Shown: piece after piece, positions 18,235 through 26,924 of the stretch
Layout of the letters: every line of letters begins with the position of its first letter
Position numbering within the stretch: the stretch's first letter is position 1
Source of the DNA: Paenibacillus aceris
GTDB lineage: Bacteria > Bacillota > Bacilli > Paenibacillales > NBRC-103111
DNA length: 64,000 nucleotides
Assembly: GCF_017874035.1 (NCBI RefSeq)
Contig: NZ_JAGGKV010000011.1
Location: forward strand, 1-64,000
Direction of reading: 5' to 3'
The notes under the pieces: model-generated
The model's database searches: none
Told to the model about the DNA's origin: nothing
Seen by the model: only the letters and a program-made list of their open reading frames with translations
Program-made: the position numbers and the translations under genes

Positions 18235-19149
18235 CTATAACAATCGCTGCCCAGGGAACAACGCAAATACTTTCTCAAGTTCCTGATCCAATAATCCTAC
18301 ACCGTCACAATAGTTCACATTCGCCTGCAGTGAACGGATCGAAGTCGTTCCCGTTAACGTAATCGCAATATCCGGACAAGTTAAGCTAAAGCGCATCGCA
18401 GGCTCTACAAGCCCTTTCAGCTCGGTTTTACGCAAGAATTGCAGTTGTTTCATCCTTCTGTTCGATTCTTCAAGCAAGGCATGATTTTGTTGTAAAAATG
18501 GCGCAGGTTGATCTGCTAATATGCCCATGCATAGCGGACTGCCATGAATGACGCCGATATTTTTTTCCTTGGCTAACGGCAGCAGTTCATCTTTTGCTGT
18601 ATAATCAACCAACGTATACTTCGCATAGGTCTGAATCGTATCGACCAAATCCTCCTTGAGGAAAGGCATCAGAAGTTCAAGCTTCCCCGCGTTAACGCCG
18701 ATGGCTCTCACCTTGCCTTGTTCCTTCAGCTTTAGAAAAGCAGGAAGCGTCTCGTTCACCGCTTGTTCGTAGCTCGTTTGCTCCAATTCATGCAGCTGAA
18801 TGAGATCGATATAATCCGTCTGCAGTCTTTGTAAGCTTTCTTCTACGGATTGAATTGTGTTCTCATACGAATATGGTGTACCTCTCATCACAGCCTTCGT
18901 GGCCAAAATGACTTGATCGCGCTTCCCTTTTAGCGCCTGTCCGATTCTTCGTTCGCTCTCTCCACGACCGTACAATGGCGCTGTATCGATAAAATTGATA
19001 CCCAAGTCCAGAGCGGCATCAATGACACGCGTCACTGTCTCATCGGTCGTCTCACCGAAATCCCCGCCAAGCGGAGCGCCGCCTAAACCGATTTTCGAAA
19101 CTTTAAAGCCTGTTTTCCCTAGAATTGTATATTCCATTGATAGCATCAT
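18235..19149 (-). CDS. Aldo/keto reductase, aldose dehydrogenase type
   Basis: 304 residues. Typical AKR features: LGKTGFKVSKIGLGGAPLGG, the Asp-Tyr pair in NFIDTAPLYGRGESE, the Lys in VILATKAV, and LIQLHE near the active-site His. The N-terminal GGAPLGG and overall length resemble D-threo-aldose 1-dehydrogenase / L-fucose dehydrogenase. Two ATG starts are possible (19149 or 19137) because GAAGGG lies close to both. It probably oxidises a free sugar to the lactone, feeding the FAH-family enzyme downstream. The exact sugar is inferred only from relatives and context. Confidence 0.87.
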   Translation of the reverse strand: MMLSMEYTILGKTGFKVSKIGLGGAPLGGDFGETTDETVTRVIDAALDLGINFIDTAPLYGRGESERRIGQALKGKRDQVILATKAVMRGTPYSYENTIQSVEESLQRLQTDYIDLIQLHELEQTSYEQAVNETLPAFLKLKEQGKVRAIGVNAGKLELLMPFLKEDLVDTIQTYAKYTLVDYTAKDELLPLAKEKNIGVIHGSPLCMGILADQPAPFLQQNHALLEESNRRMKQLQFLRKTELKGLVEPAMRFSLTCPDIAITLTGTTSIRSLQANVNYCDGVGLLDQELEKVFALFPGQRLL

Positions 19150-19170
19150 CCCTTCATGAGAGTATTGAAA

Positions 19171-20151
19171 CTAAATGTTGACTTTATTCCCTGTTCGCAC
19201 AGATTCTAAAGACGCTTGAATCATATGAATAACCGGCTGAAACGATGAAATGTCTAAGTCAGACTTTCGACCTTGTTTGCATGCATCTATGAATTCATTC
19301 ACAATACCCTCGCGCAATTCATAGACATAGGCATCATCATCCGGTGCGATCTTCTCCTCTTCCCCGTCATGGTGGATGAAGACCAGGCCGTCACTGCGCA
19401 ATTGCAAACTTCCCTCCGACCCGTCGATTTGGAATTCTCCTAACCATGATGTTGCCGCGCCGTGCGCAGCCCAGGAAGCGTAATAATTCAAGTTTAGTCC
19501 TTCTTCACTCTGTGCAAGAAGTGATACAACGGAAGGCGATTGCTCAATAGACCATGAAGGAAGCACGGAAGTCGCATACACTTGCTTAAATCGTTCGACA
19601 CCGATCAGGTAATGGATTACACCGAGATGATGGTAGGTTAAATCCTCCAACATAACGTGCTCATACTCATTCATCCATACTGCACGAATATTCGGCCTTT
19701 GGCATCGCCATACAATTTGCTCCAAATTGCCGAGCCTGCCGCTTAGAATGACTTGCTTCGTTTGCTCAACAATTTTATCGAATCTGTACGATTCTCCAAT
19801 TGCGATCTGCCTGCCTGTCGAACGGGAGAGCGAAATCATAGTCGCCCCGTCTTTCCAGGACTGCGGTCTGAATTTCTCAAGATATATATCGAATCCTCTA
19901 TCCAGTATTGTTCGGATTGTCTCCATACAAGTTTTGGCAGAAGGCGGCGTTACCAGCGTGACTAAATCAGGCTTCAGCAAACGGAGCGCGCCTGGTATAT
20001 CCTCAAACTGAGGTAAATGGGCACAATGCTCAGTCGCTTCCCCATATCGGTTGCTGACTCCGACCACCTGAACATCTGGGTGAGAAACCCAATGAGAAAG
20101 CCAGTGATTGTTCAAGCCGATACAAAAGACCCGAAGCGTTTGTTGCTCCAT
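19171..20151 (-). CDS. Gfo/Idh/MocA family oxidoreductase
   Basis: 326 residues, with GAGGAGGGGAG upstream. The N-terminal Rossmann part begins LRVFCIGLNNHWLSHWV, with PDLVTLVTPPSA and the conserved EK motif as YLEKFRP. The C-terminal alpha/beta dimer domain has HVMLEDLTYHHLGVIHYLIG. The family uses NAD(P) on sugars, inositols or glycosides. The usual glycine-rich loop is altered (GLNNHW rather than GxGxxG), so cofactor binding may be unusual. It is the first gene of the seven-gene operon and lies just downstream of the shared regulatory element at 20223-20276. Confidence 0.87.
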   Translation of the reverse strand: MEQQTLRVFCIGLNNHWLSHWVSHPDVQVVGVSNRYGEATEHCAHLPQFEDIPGALRLLKPDLVTLVTPPSAKTCMETIRTILDRGFDIYLEKFRPQSWKDGATMISLSRSTGRQIAIGESYRFDKIVEQTKQVILSGRLGNLEQIVWRCQRPNIRAVWMNEYEHVMLEDLTYHHLGVIHYLIGVERFKQVYATSVLPSWSIEQSPSVVSLLAQSEEGLNLNYYASWAAHGAATSWLGEFQIDGSEGSLQLRSDGLVFIHHDGEEEKIAPDDDAYVYELREGIVNEFIDACKQGRKSDLDISSFQPVIHMIQASLESVRTGNKVNI

Positions 20152-20222
20152 ATCGGTCTCCCCTCCTCAAAAATCTAGATAATAAGATGCTCTCATTATC
20201 AGCTTTATGAAGCCCAGCTACT

Positions 20223-20276
20223 ACTGTAAAAAATGAATAAAGCTCTACTTTTTGTCCATACAATACGGAAAACACT
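20223..20276 (-). promoter_or_regulatory. Shared regulon element A (GH88 operon)
   Basis: On the plus strand: ACTGTA (20223-20228), 8 bases, ATAAAGCT (20237-20244), 24 bases, AAAACACT (20269-20276), with ACAAT nine bases before the last box. Read on the minus strand this is AGTGTTTT, a second related box 32 bp downstream, then TACAGT, a possible -10. The same geometry occurs at 30438-30491 and 53464-53517, and in part at 33042-33095. A 32-bp (three-turn) direct repeat upstream of a weak promoter suits an AraC-type activator. Confidence 0.7.
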
Positions 20277-20320
20277 GTACATTAATTTTATGAGAACCCT
20301 TTTTCTCTGAAAAAAACTAA

Positions 20321-20364
20321 AAAAACTGGATCAGCGGCTATATATGCCAGCTGTCCAGTTTTTC
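20321..20364 (-). terminator. Bidirectional terminator after the GH141-like gene
   Basis: AAAACTGGATCAGCGGC pairs imperfectly with GCCAGCTGTCCAGTTTTT. On the minus strand a T-rich run follows. It separates the GH141-like gene from the next operon's regulatory element. Confidence 0.7.
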
Positions 20365-20463
20365 ATTACAACATTACTGCCCAAAATTTTTTTTCGAAGT
20401 GGAGACCAATCGGAACGGCTGGGCTCAATTAGATCTCCCCCCATCTCTTACAGACATTCCATT

Positions 20464-21282
20464 TTATTTCAGAATCGCTTTGGCTACGATTGCAAGATCT
20501 TCAATGTCAACCTTGCCGTCATGATTGACATCCGCTTTCTCATTCCAGCCCTCTTGTCCTTGTTGCTTGCCGTATGTCCCGGCAACAATAGCCAAGTCTC
20601 CGATGGAGATACTTCCATCGCCATTGACATCCGCAGTTATTTGCTTGCTGTCAAACACTTGAATGGCCGCTTCCATTGCTGCTTTCGCACTATCTACTTG
20701 CTGCTGAGTGGCATTCGAATCATTTGCTGTCCGATTAGCCGCATCGATAGCCGATTGCAATTTTGCTTTGGAGCCCATCGAATACAGACCGTCTCCGTTG
20801 CCTTCCACTGCGGCATTGTACTTCGCCTGAGCGTTTGCGATCGACGCATTCAAGAGCGACTTATCTACAGGTACACTAGGTATGCTGATTTGTATCTCAC
20901 GGGACGCTCCGCCGACCTGCAGCTCATTTCCTTGTCCTCCCGCAATCACAACATGGTCAACAGAAATTGTCGTATTGGTTGTCTGGGTCACAGATTTGGC
21001 CGTAAATTTGAATGTAAGCAAATCACCTTGAGCAGATACATTTGCGCCAACGTTCGCAGCCAGAATCCGGATTTGTCCCGGCGCTGTCTCCTTTTTATCA
21101 ATGACTTGAAATCCGTCTTTAATTGAAGTAACCGATTCGAATTGCAAATTCACCGGATCATAATTAAGCGTCAAATCTTGGGCATACATTTGTTGGTATA
21201 CACTTTGCGTAACGCCGCTCAATCCCATCGTTACTTCGATTGTTTGGCCGGAAATCACCGTCTGAGGACCTATTAATACTGC
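20464..21282 (-). repeat. Class A cohesin-FIVAR-dockerin tail, copy 3
   Basis: Same module order and clearly related sequence to 5188-6000 and 8664-9473, but more diverged. It is the only class A copy with both dockerin calcium loops intact. Confidence 0.85.
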
Positions 21283-24200
21283 TTTCGGCATCGGCTTTTT
21301 TACTGTAACCATACAGTTTGTAGTGAATCCCCCGTCTACTGTGGTTACAGTAATGGTAGCTGTTCCTTCAGCATTAGCTTTAACGACTCCATTCTGATCT
21401 ACCGATACTATTGCTTCGTTACTAGATATCCACGTAACATTCTTGTTTGCTGCAGCATCAGGCGTTACTGTTGCTATTAAGGCTTCAGTTCCTCCTACTT
21501 CCAAATCCATATTTGACTTACTTACAGTTATACTCATCGCTGCAACTCTTATATTTTCTACCTTGATGTCATCAAAATACCCAATTCCGGATGCCCCTCC
21601 CCAAGTGTCTCCCATGGATATTTTATTAAATGATTTAGCAGTTGAAATATTCGGGTCTTTGACTATCACTTTCGTGTCGTCAATATATACATCTACATGA
21701 TCCCCAGAAGTATAATCCCAGGCAAACTTATGCCAGCCTTTTGTTCTGGTTATATTGGTATCGTAATAAGTTCCACCGATACGTGACTGATAATTGGTTG
21801 ACCCTTTGGATGAACTTTTGGTTGTATCTACACCTAAGGCCATCCAGGACAAGCTTGCGTTTCCGGTATCATTAACATTGACCATTTGCTTAGTAGTTCC
21901 AGACAAGTTGTCATAATACCATACTGAAACTAAAGCATTGTAGTTGTTTGAAAACGTTTTGGAAATATAAACCGTATCTTGATCCTTTACAAAACTCTTT
22001 GTCCCGCTATGTGCTTGTGCACTACTTGTTCTGGGTGTTCCTTTCTCTGCTGTCCATCCTGCAAAACCATTCTCGAAGTCTTCGGTAAAAGTACTTAATG
22101 CTCCTGTTGAAAATTTATATACCTGAGAGCTCCACTTGCTTCCGGTAATAGAATTTGCAAGACTATAAGCTTTTACTTTCCAATAATACGTTTTATTTGG
22201 GCTCAGTCCATTAAGTGCTTTACTTGTTGCCTTCAATGTTTCATCTAATACAATCTTAGTAAATGCTCCATCCTCTGCGACAATCAATTCATAACCCTCT
22301 GCACCATTGGCTGTCTGCCACTCTAAATTAGTATTTATCGAGTCTACATCAGTTGCGTTGTTTGCAGGAGCAGTTAAATTGAAATCCCCAATATTTGTAT
22401 CAATGCTTGTACGGTATTCATCTAGTTTTAGCCCCATCTTATCAAATGGGATCTTGGGGAAGTCAGGAATTTGCTTATAAATGATGGAATTATCTTTAAG
22501 AGCAAAATTCCTGTTTGCCTTATCTACAAAACCAGCATCAGCACTAGCTGTCAATTTTACATTATTACCGATTGTGCCATATGTTTTCGCACTGGCTGCA
22601 ATACTACCCTCTGCGGTATTATATAGCACATTATCCTTTACAACATTTCCCTTAGGTATCTTAGGGCTATCTTCCCATAAATTCACAAGCTGCGGGTATT
22701 TACTCGCCCATGGCTCCTGCTTATAGGGAACACTCATTAGATTTATATAGCATGTTCCGTTTGGTGCTTCAGCATGGTAATAAGCCCAACCTTCTCCACG
22801 GTTATCCAGGCTCATAAAATTACCGCTGTCAATAATAATATTGTTTTTAACCGTATTATCGCGGCCACCGCCGATCAAAAATGCGCTATTTGCAACTTTG
22901 TAAAATACATTCCCAGTTATTTCTGCGCTGCTCATTAAATCATCGAGATAAATGGCGTATGAACCAAGACCTCCAATATTGACTATATCGTGGATATAAT
23001 TGTTTTTTATAACATTACCGCGGTAGGTCCAATCACGTAAGGAGTAAATGACTCCGGCATCACTGGTTTCCTGACATACATCATAGATTTCATTTAATTC
23101 AATAACATGGTCATTTCCTTTAAATTGAATAGCCATATGAGGCGCGTCATGGATCAGATTATTGGTTGCCCTGTTTCCTACACCGTTTAAGGAAATAGCT
23201 GGCGTATATGTTCTTAGTATGCGAGCATACCTATAGATGTGGTTATTTTCCGCATAGTTTCCTCCAGGCGTGAGTGTTGATCTGTTGCCCCCCAATATGT
23301 ATATACCGCCCTGTCCGGTATCGTAAATATCACAGCTTATTACCCCGTTATTGCTCCCTCCCGTGTAGCCGCTGTTAAATTTAACATTGCCCGGATCATT
23401 AGCTAAAGCATCCTCGTCCCCAATCGTTACAGCCTTTTGACCAAGACGCCTAAAGGTGGAATGCACGATACGATTATTGGAACTATCGATCATCTTGATG
23501 CCATGTCCACGGGAAACCTCAAAGGTTAGATCCATGAAGTTTGTATAATTAGTCTTATTCATGTCCACTAAAGGAGTATTAAGAACAGAAAGTTGGACCT
23601 CGCTTCCGTTTAACTCCTGATCAGGATAGAGATAGAGAATACCACTGGTTCTATCCAGATACCATTCACCTGGCATGTCTATTTCACTTAGCATATTATA
23701 GGCATAATATCTCTGACCGCTAATTACACCATACATACTCGGTTGTATTGCCTCAATTGTTTTATTTACGGTGTCAATCGATTTTATCTTTAAATTATCA
23801 TCTGCCCAGTCATATCTCCAGTATCCAAAGAGCCACGGATCGCTTTCCTGTGCCCAGTTGTCGGCATGAGAATCGCTATATTTAAAAATGGGCGCTTGTT
23901 GGCTCATCCACTGATCCGCTGGAACATAATCAGGACTGCTCGGATCTCCAGCAGGTTTATCGGGCATGTGATCACGTGGAATAAATCCTTGCCGAACTAC
24001 CGTACCTGTCGTTAAAAATCCTGTATTCGGATAACGTGCCAATGTCATTGATTTACCATTTATAAATAGTTCAGGTGCTGGCGCAACTTTAGGCCAGCCA
24101 TATCCAGCTTTTGATATTTGACCGAATTCCGTAATGCCCTGTGCCTTTAAATCAATCTGCTTTACTTTATCTTTAGCTTCTTGCGGGATCCTGCCCAAGA

Positions 24201-24615
24201 TTGTTTGGTCTTTTACAGGTGTAAAAGCTGTTGTATCTACGTTGAATCCACCCATTAATGAAACCTTATCATTTCCATATGCCCTATAGGTAATTGGAGA
24301 ACTTGATGTACCTGAATCCTGTTCTGTTAACTCAAAAGATGCAGTACGGTTATACACACCTTCTCTAAGGTAGACGGTAACCCCCCCTTCTGGTAATCCA
24401 GAAGCACTTTTTAACTCACGGATAGTATCTCTTGCTTTTTCCAGCGTCTTAAATGGCGCGTTGATTGAACCGGAATTCGAATCATTTCCATCTGCTGCAA
24501 CATAATATATGGCTCCCGTTGCTGCTTTCGCCACTGATGAAAGAGGAGTGACAGAAACTGAAATACTCATAAGAATGCTGAATATCAATAGTATACAAAT
24601 TGACTTTTTACTCAT
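20464..24615 (-). CDS. Secreted GH141-like parallel beta-helix enzyme with cohesin-FIVAR-dockerin tail (class A)
   Basis: 1383 residues with an AAGGAGGTAGC binding site. Signal peptide 1-32, then a right-handed beta-helix protein. The start (IYYVAADGNDSNSGS, FKTLEKARDTIRELK, GGVTVYLREGVY) and the repeated Asn-rich coils (NNVISCDIYDTGQGG-type turns around 420-600) resemble GH141 enzymes, known as fucosidase or xylanase. Later modules: fibronectin III about 795-885, jelly-roll binding-type domain about 890-1040, Big_2 about 1045-1125, cohesin about 1114-1248, FIVAR about 1252-1322, dockerin about 1327-1383 with two canonical calcium loops (DVNGDGSISIGD and DVNHDGKVDIED). It likely acts on a glycan outside the cell. 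The family call rests on pattern recall; another beta-helix lyase or epimerase is possible. Confidence 0.78.
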   Translation of the reverse strand: MSKKSICILLIFSILMSISVSVTPLSSVAKAATGAIYYVAADGNDSNSGSINAPFKTLEKARDTIRELKSASGLPEGGVTVYLREGVYNRTASFELTEQDSGTSSSPITYRAYGNDKVSLMGGFNVDTTAFTPVKDQTILGRIPQEAKDKVKQIDLKAQGITEFGQISKAGYGWPKVAPAPELFINGKSMTLARYPNTGFLTTGTVVRQGFIPRDHMPDKPAGDPSSPDYVPADQWMSQQAPIFKYSDSHADNWAQESDPWLFGYWRYDWADDNLKIKSIDTVNKTIEAIQPSMYGVISGQRYYAYNMLSEIDMPGEWYLDRTSGILYLYPDQELNGSEVQLSVLNTPLVDMNKTNYTNFMDLTFEVSRGHGIKMIDSSNNRIVHSTFRRLGQKAVTIGDEDALANDPGNVKFNSGYTGGSNNGVISCDIYDTGQGGIYILGGNRSTLTPGGNYAENNHIYRYARILRTYTPAISLNGVGNRATNNLIHDAPHMAIQFKGNDHVIELNEIYDVCQETSDAGVIYSLRDWTYRGNVIKNNYIHDIVNIGGLGSYAIYLDDLMSSAEITGNVFYKVANSAFLIGGGRDNTVKNNIIIDSGNFMSLDNRGEGWAYYHAEAPNGTCYINLMSVPYKQEPWASKYPQLVNLWEDSPKIPKGNVVKDNVLYNTAEGSIAASAKTYGTIGNNVKLTASADAGFVDKANRNFALKDNSIIYKQIPDFPKIPFDKMGLKLDEYRTSIDTNIGDFNLTAPANNATDVDSINTNLEWQTANGAEGYELIVAEDGAFTKIVLDETLKATSKALNGLSPNKTYYWKVKAYSLANSITGSKWSSQVYKFSTGALSTFTEDFENGFAGWTAEKGTPRTSSAQAHSGTKSFVKDQDTVYISKTFSNNYNALVSVWYYDNLSGTTKQMVNVNDTGNASLSWMALGVDTTKSSSKGSTNYQSRIGGTYYDTNITRTKGWHKFAWDYTSGDHVDVYIDDTKVIVKDPNISTAKSFNKISMGDTWGGASGIGYFDDIKVENIRVAAMSITVSKSNMDLEVGGTEALIATVTPDAAANKNVTWISSNEAIVSVDQNGVVKANAEGTATITVTTVDGGFTTNCMVTVKKPMPKAVLIGPQTVISGQTIEVTMGLSGVTQSVYQQMYAQDLTLNYDPVNLQFESVTSIKDGFQVIDKKETAPGQIRILAANVGANVSAQGDLLTFKFTAKSVTQTTNTTISVDHVVIAGGQGNELQVGGASREIQISIPSVPVDKSLLNASIANAQAKYNAAVEGNGDGLYSMGSKAKLQSAIDAANRTANDSNATQQQVDSAKAAMEAAIQVFDSKQITADVNGDGSISIGDLAIVAGTYGKQQGQEGWNEKADVNHDGKVDIEDLAIVAKAILK

Positions 24616-24949
24616 TTTTTTGCTACCTCCTTCTCATCTGAGAAACTTTGTAGTTAAAAAAACATACTGTTATCTTAACTTTGGAAATAATCGCCTCCTT
24701 TCATGAAATCGTGGGTTCCGACCGACCGTCTCTGATGACATGCATGGTGACAATATATTTCCAACTTATTCCTTGTATTTACAATAAAACAAAAGTATGC
24801 GCTTTCTAAACTACAAAAATCACCTTGCGGTCTCCCTTGATATGCATCGATTTACCATCCTTAGCATTGAAGTACCGCCCCAGCGATTTATGTAATAGGC
24901 TGCCCGCAGGAGTTGCAGCCTCACGGGCAAACCTGAACCACCAGTGTAC
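24616..24949 (-). other. Intergenic region upstream of the GH141-like gene
   Basis: It holds the 5' region of the GH141-like gene, including its AAGGAGGTAGC binding site and a small TTCTCATCTGAGAA palindrome near 24632-24645. An imperfect GC-rich hairpin at about 24901-24937 could end the upstream heparinase operon, though it lacks a T-run. A weak catabolite-site-like AGAAAGCGCATACT (minus strand) lies near 24795. No firm promoter was recognised. Confidence 0.4.
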
Positions 24950-26818
24950 TTACACCCGTTGATTCGTGATTTCAAACCGGAATTGACTTTCCATACTTGC
25001 GCTGATGCTTGTGCGATCGCACAGCAGACGATAGTACTTGCTTTCTACACCATAATGAGAAACCGCCGTTACCTCCACAACCTCGACCGACCAGTCGCTC
25101 GGGCTAAAGTGCACATCCACCGTACCGATCGTGATCCAGCCCATCTCGATCTGCTGCGGCTCTACACCGCAAATAAACACTTCTTGAAAAACTGATGGTG
25201 ATTCACGGAATACTGCTTTATCCGTTATGATCAGCTGTGAGGCCTCATCGCTTGGACGGAGCCACAGAAACTCGCGCGTAAGCGATTGCAAGGTTGGACA
25301 CGCGTAGGCTTGCGTCAAATCAAGTTCAAAACGCACCTCGTCCTCTGTCGCCTCATGCTCCAGTAATTGTGACTTATACTGTCTGCCGAAACCTTGTCGG
25401 TAACCGCCAACGATAGGGACAGAATGTCCATGCGAGCCTGCATGAATCGTTTCGTAGCGATGCTCCGGCTGAAAATATTGCTTTGTGTACACGCCGATTC
25501 CCACATCCGCAAGCACGTTTACTCCGTCAACATGGAGAATAAAATGACCTAAATCATTATGATTATGCGGCTCTTCGTTGTACCCTCCCTTTGCAGCAAA
25601 AGCAGCGATACGTCCATCTGGCTGAAGCACCTTCGAAATGACCCATTGATTTCCTGTAAAAATCCGCTCCTGAACGCGTTCTTGCCCCTCTGAAGAATTC
25701 CCTGTTTCAGCATCCTGATGATCTGATGACCAGAACATCAATCGCGTTGCTTCCACCCATGAAACCGGAATGACGCTCATCCGATATTCGTCTGGCGGCA
25801 GTTGCAAGGAAGGGAAATATTCACACAGCCGCTGCATCAACCCAGTATGAAAACGGGCTTCATCCGGGGCATCCGAGAAGTTAACAACCTTTCCGTTTGT
25901 CAGCAGGCAGAATTGCGGGAATTGGGCAATCTTCCCGACTTTCTGCTCATCGAGCAGCGTGATTTGTCCACCTGTACGCTCTTTCAGCAATTCTGCAAAA
26001 TAAACGAGATGCGAGAAACCGAATTGCCAGTAAACTGGCCCTTCTGGCGTCGCTCCTTGCTCATCAAAGCCAGATAAATATTGGCGCAACACGTTTATGA
26101 CACGCCAGAGCATGCCGGCGAGCTTTTCACTGTCCTCAATCAAATAAATCGCCATGGCGCCGATGCTGGATGCGCAAACGGCAGGCCAGTTATTCGTCTT
26201 CAGCTCCCAATTTTGTGGAGTTGGATCATTAAAATAAACCTGAAAAATTCGACGTTCAATTTCCGCTTTCGCGCGCTGGGCAACCCAGGGGTGCAGTCGC
26301 GGTCCAACCATGTGTAAGACTTCCGCCAGCGTAAAGCCGGCAACAGCCGCATCCAAATCCACCGTTTCGCGAGGCGCGAGCGGTTGATCCCAAATGCCGT
26401 TCGGATATTCATTCACATACAAACCAACATGTGCCGGTAGTACCCACGTATATTCATTGCAAATAGCCCAAATTGCATTTTCTAGCCCTTTCTTCCATTC
26501 AGGACGCTCATCTGTCATGGCCAGAAGACCGAACACGTGCAACCCTGAAAAAAGCTGAGTTCGTTTCATTTGATAAGTAGCTCTATCACCCGTTTCGCCA
26601 AATAAGAGAAAGTCGGAAAACGGCGGCGAACATAGTGGTTGATCGGTTAAGCAATCAGCTTCTTTTTCAAGCTTCTCCCAAAACTCCTTGTATTGTTCAT
26701 CGCTCCGAATTCGCGTCCATCGCTCAGATGAAGCGATTTCAGGAAAAAGTGCAGTGGTTTCAGGCTTCGTTTGTTCCAAAGCATTCTTCAATTGCCGAAG
26801 TGTTAACGTTGATAGCAT
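24950..26818 (-). CDS. Heparinase II/III-family polysaccharide lyase
   Basis: About 622 residues from the ATG at 26818, with AAGGGGTGG upstream; an ATG at 26857 opens the same frame but has no proper binding site. The N-terminal half is an (alpha/alpha) toroid (ELKTNNWPAVCASSIGAMA, GPVYWQFGFSHLVYFAELL). The C-terminal half is the heparinase II/III-like beta-sandwich: EEPHNHNDLGHFILHVDG, VLADVGIGVYTKQYF, then HSVPIVGGYRQGFGRQY. The His in NHND is a family hallmark. Such enzymes beta-eliminate uronate-containing glycans and yield the unsaturated products cut by GH88/GH105. There is no signal peptide, so it acts on imported oligosaccharides. It is the last gene of the ABC transporter operon. Confidence 0.88.
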   Translation of the reverse strand: MLSTLTLRQLKNALEQTKPETTALFPEIASSERWTRIRSDEQYKEFWEKLEKEADCLTDQPLCSPPFSDFLLFGETGDRATYQMKRTQLFSGLHVFGLLAMTDERPEWKKGLENAIWAICNEYTWVLPAHVGLYVNEYPNGIWDQPLAPRETVDLDAAVAGFTLAEVLHMVGPRLHPWVAQRAKAEIERRIFQVYFNDPTPQNWELKTNNWPAVCASSIGAMAIYLIEDSEKLAGMLWRVINVLRQYLSGFDEQGATPEGPVYWQFGFSHLVYFAELLKERTGGQITLLDEQKVGKIAQFPQFCLLTNGKVVNFSDAPDEARFHTGLMQRLCEYFPSLQLPPDEYRMSVIPVSWVEATRLMFWSSDHQDAETGNSSEGQERVQERIFTGNQWVISKVLQPDGRIAAFAAKGGYNEEPHNHNDLGHFILHVDGVNVLADVGIGVYTKQYFQPEHRYETIHAGSHGHSVPIVGGYRQGFGRQYKSQLLEHEATEDEVRFELDLTQAYACPTLQSLTREFLWLRPSDEASQLIITDKAVFRESPSVFQEVFICGVEPQQIEMGWITIGTVDVHFSPSDWSVEVVEVTAVSHYGVESKYYRLLCDRTSISASMESQFRFEITNQRV

Positions 26819-26924
26819 TATTTCCCACCCCTTACTCATCTCCAAAACTAAAATCATGCTTAAAGCAACAAGCTCTTCACTTCAATTGCTGTAAGCATGA
26901 TTTTCACTTTATTAAAGCTTTAAA

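Noticed and set aside
20344..21126. 260-codon plus-strand frame opposite the GH141-like tail
   Set aside because: It mirrors the dockerin/cohesin coding sequence on the minus strand. Similar antisense frames appear opposite the other tails because the tails are repeats.
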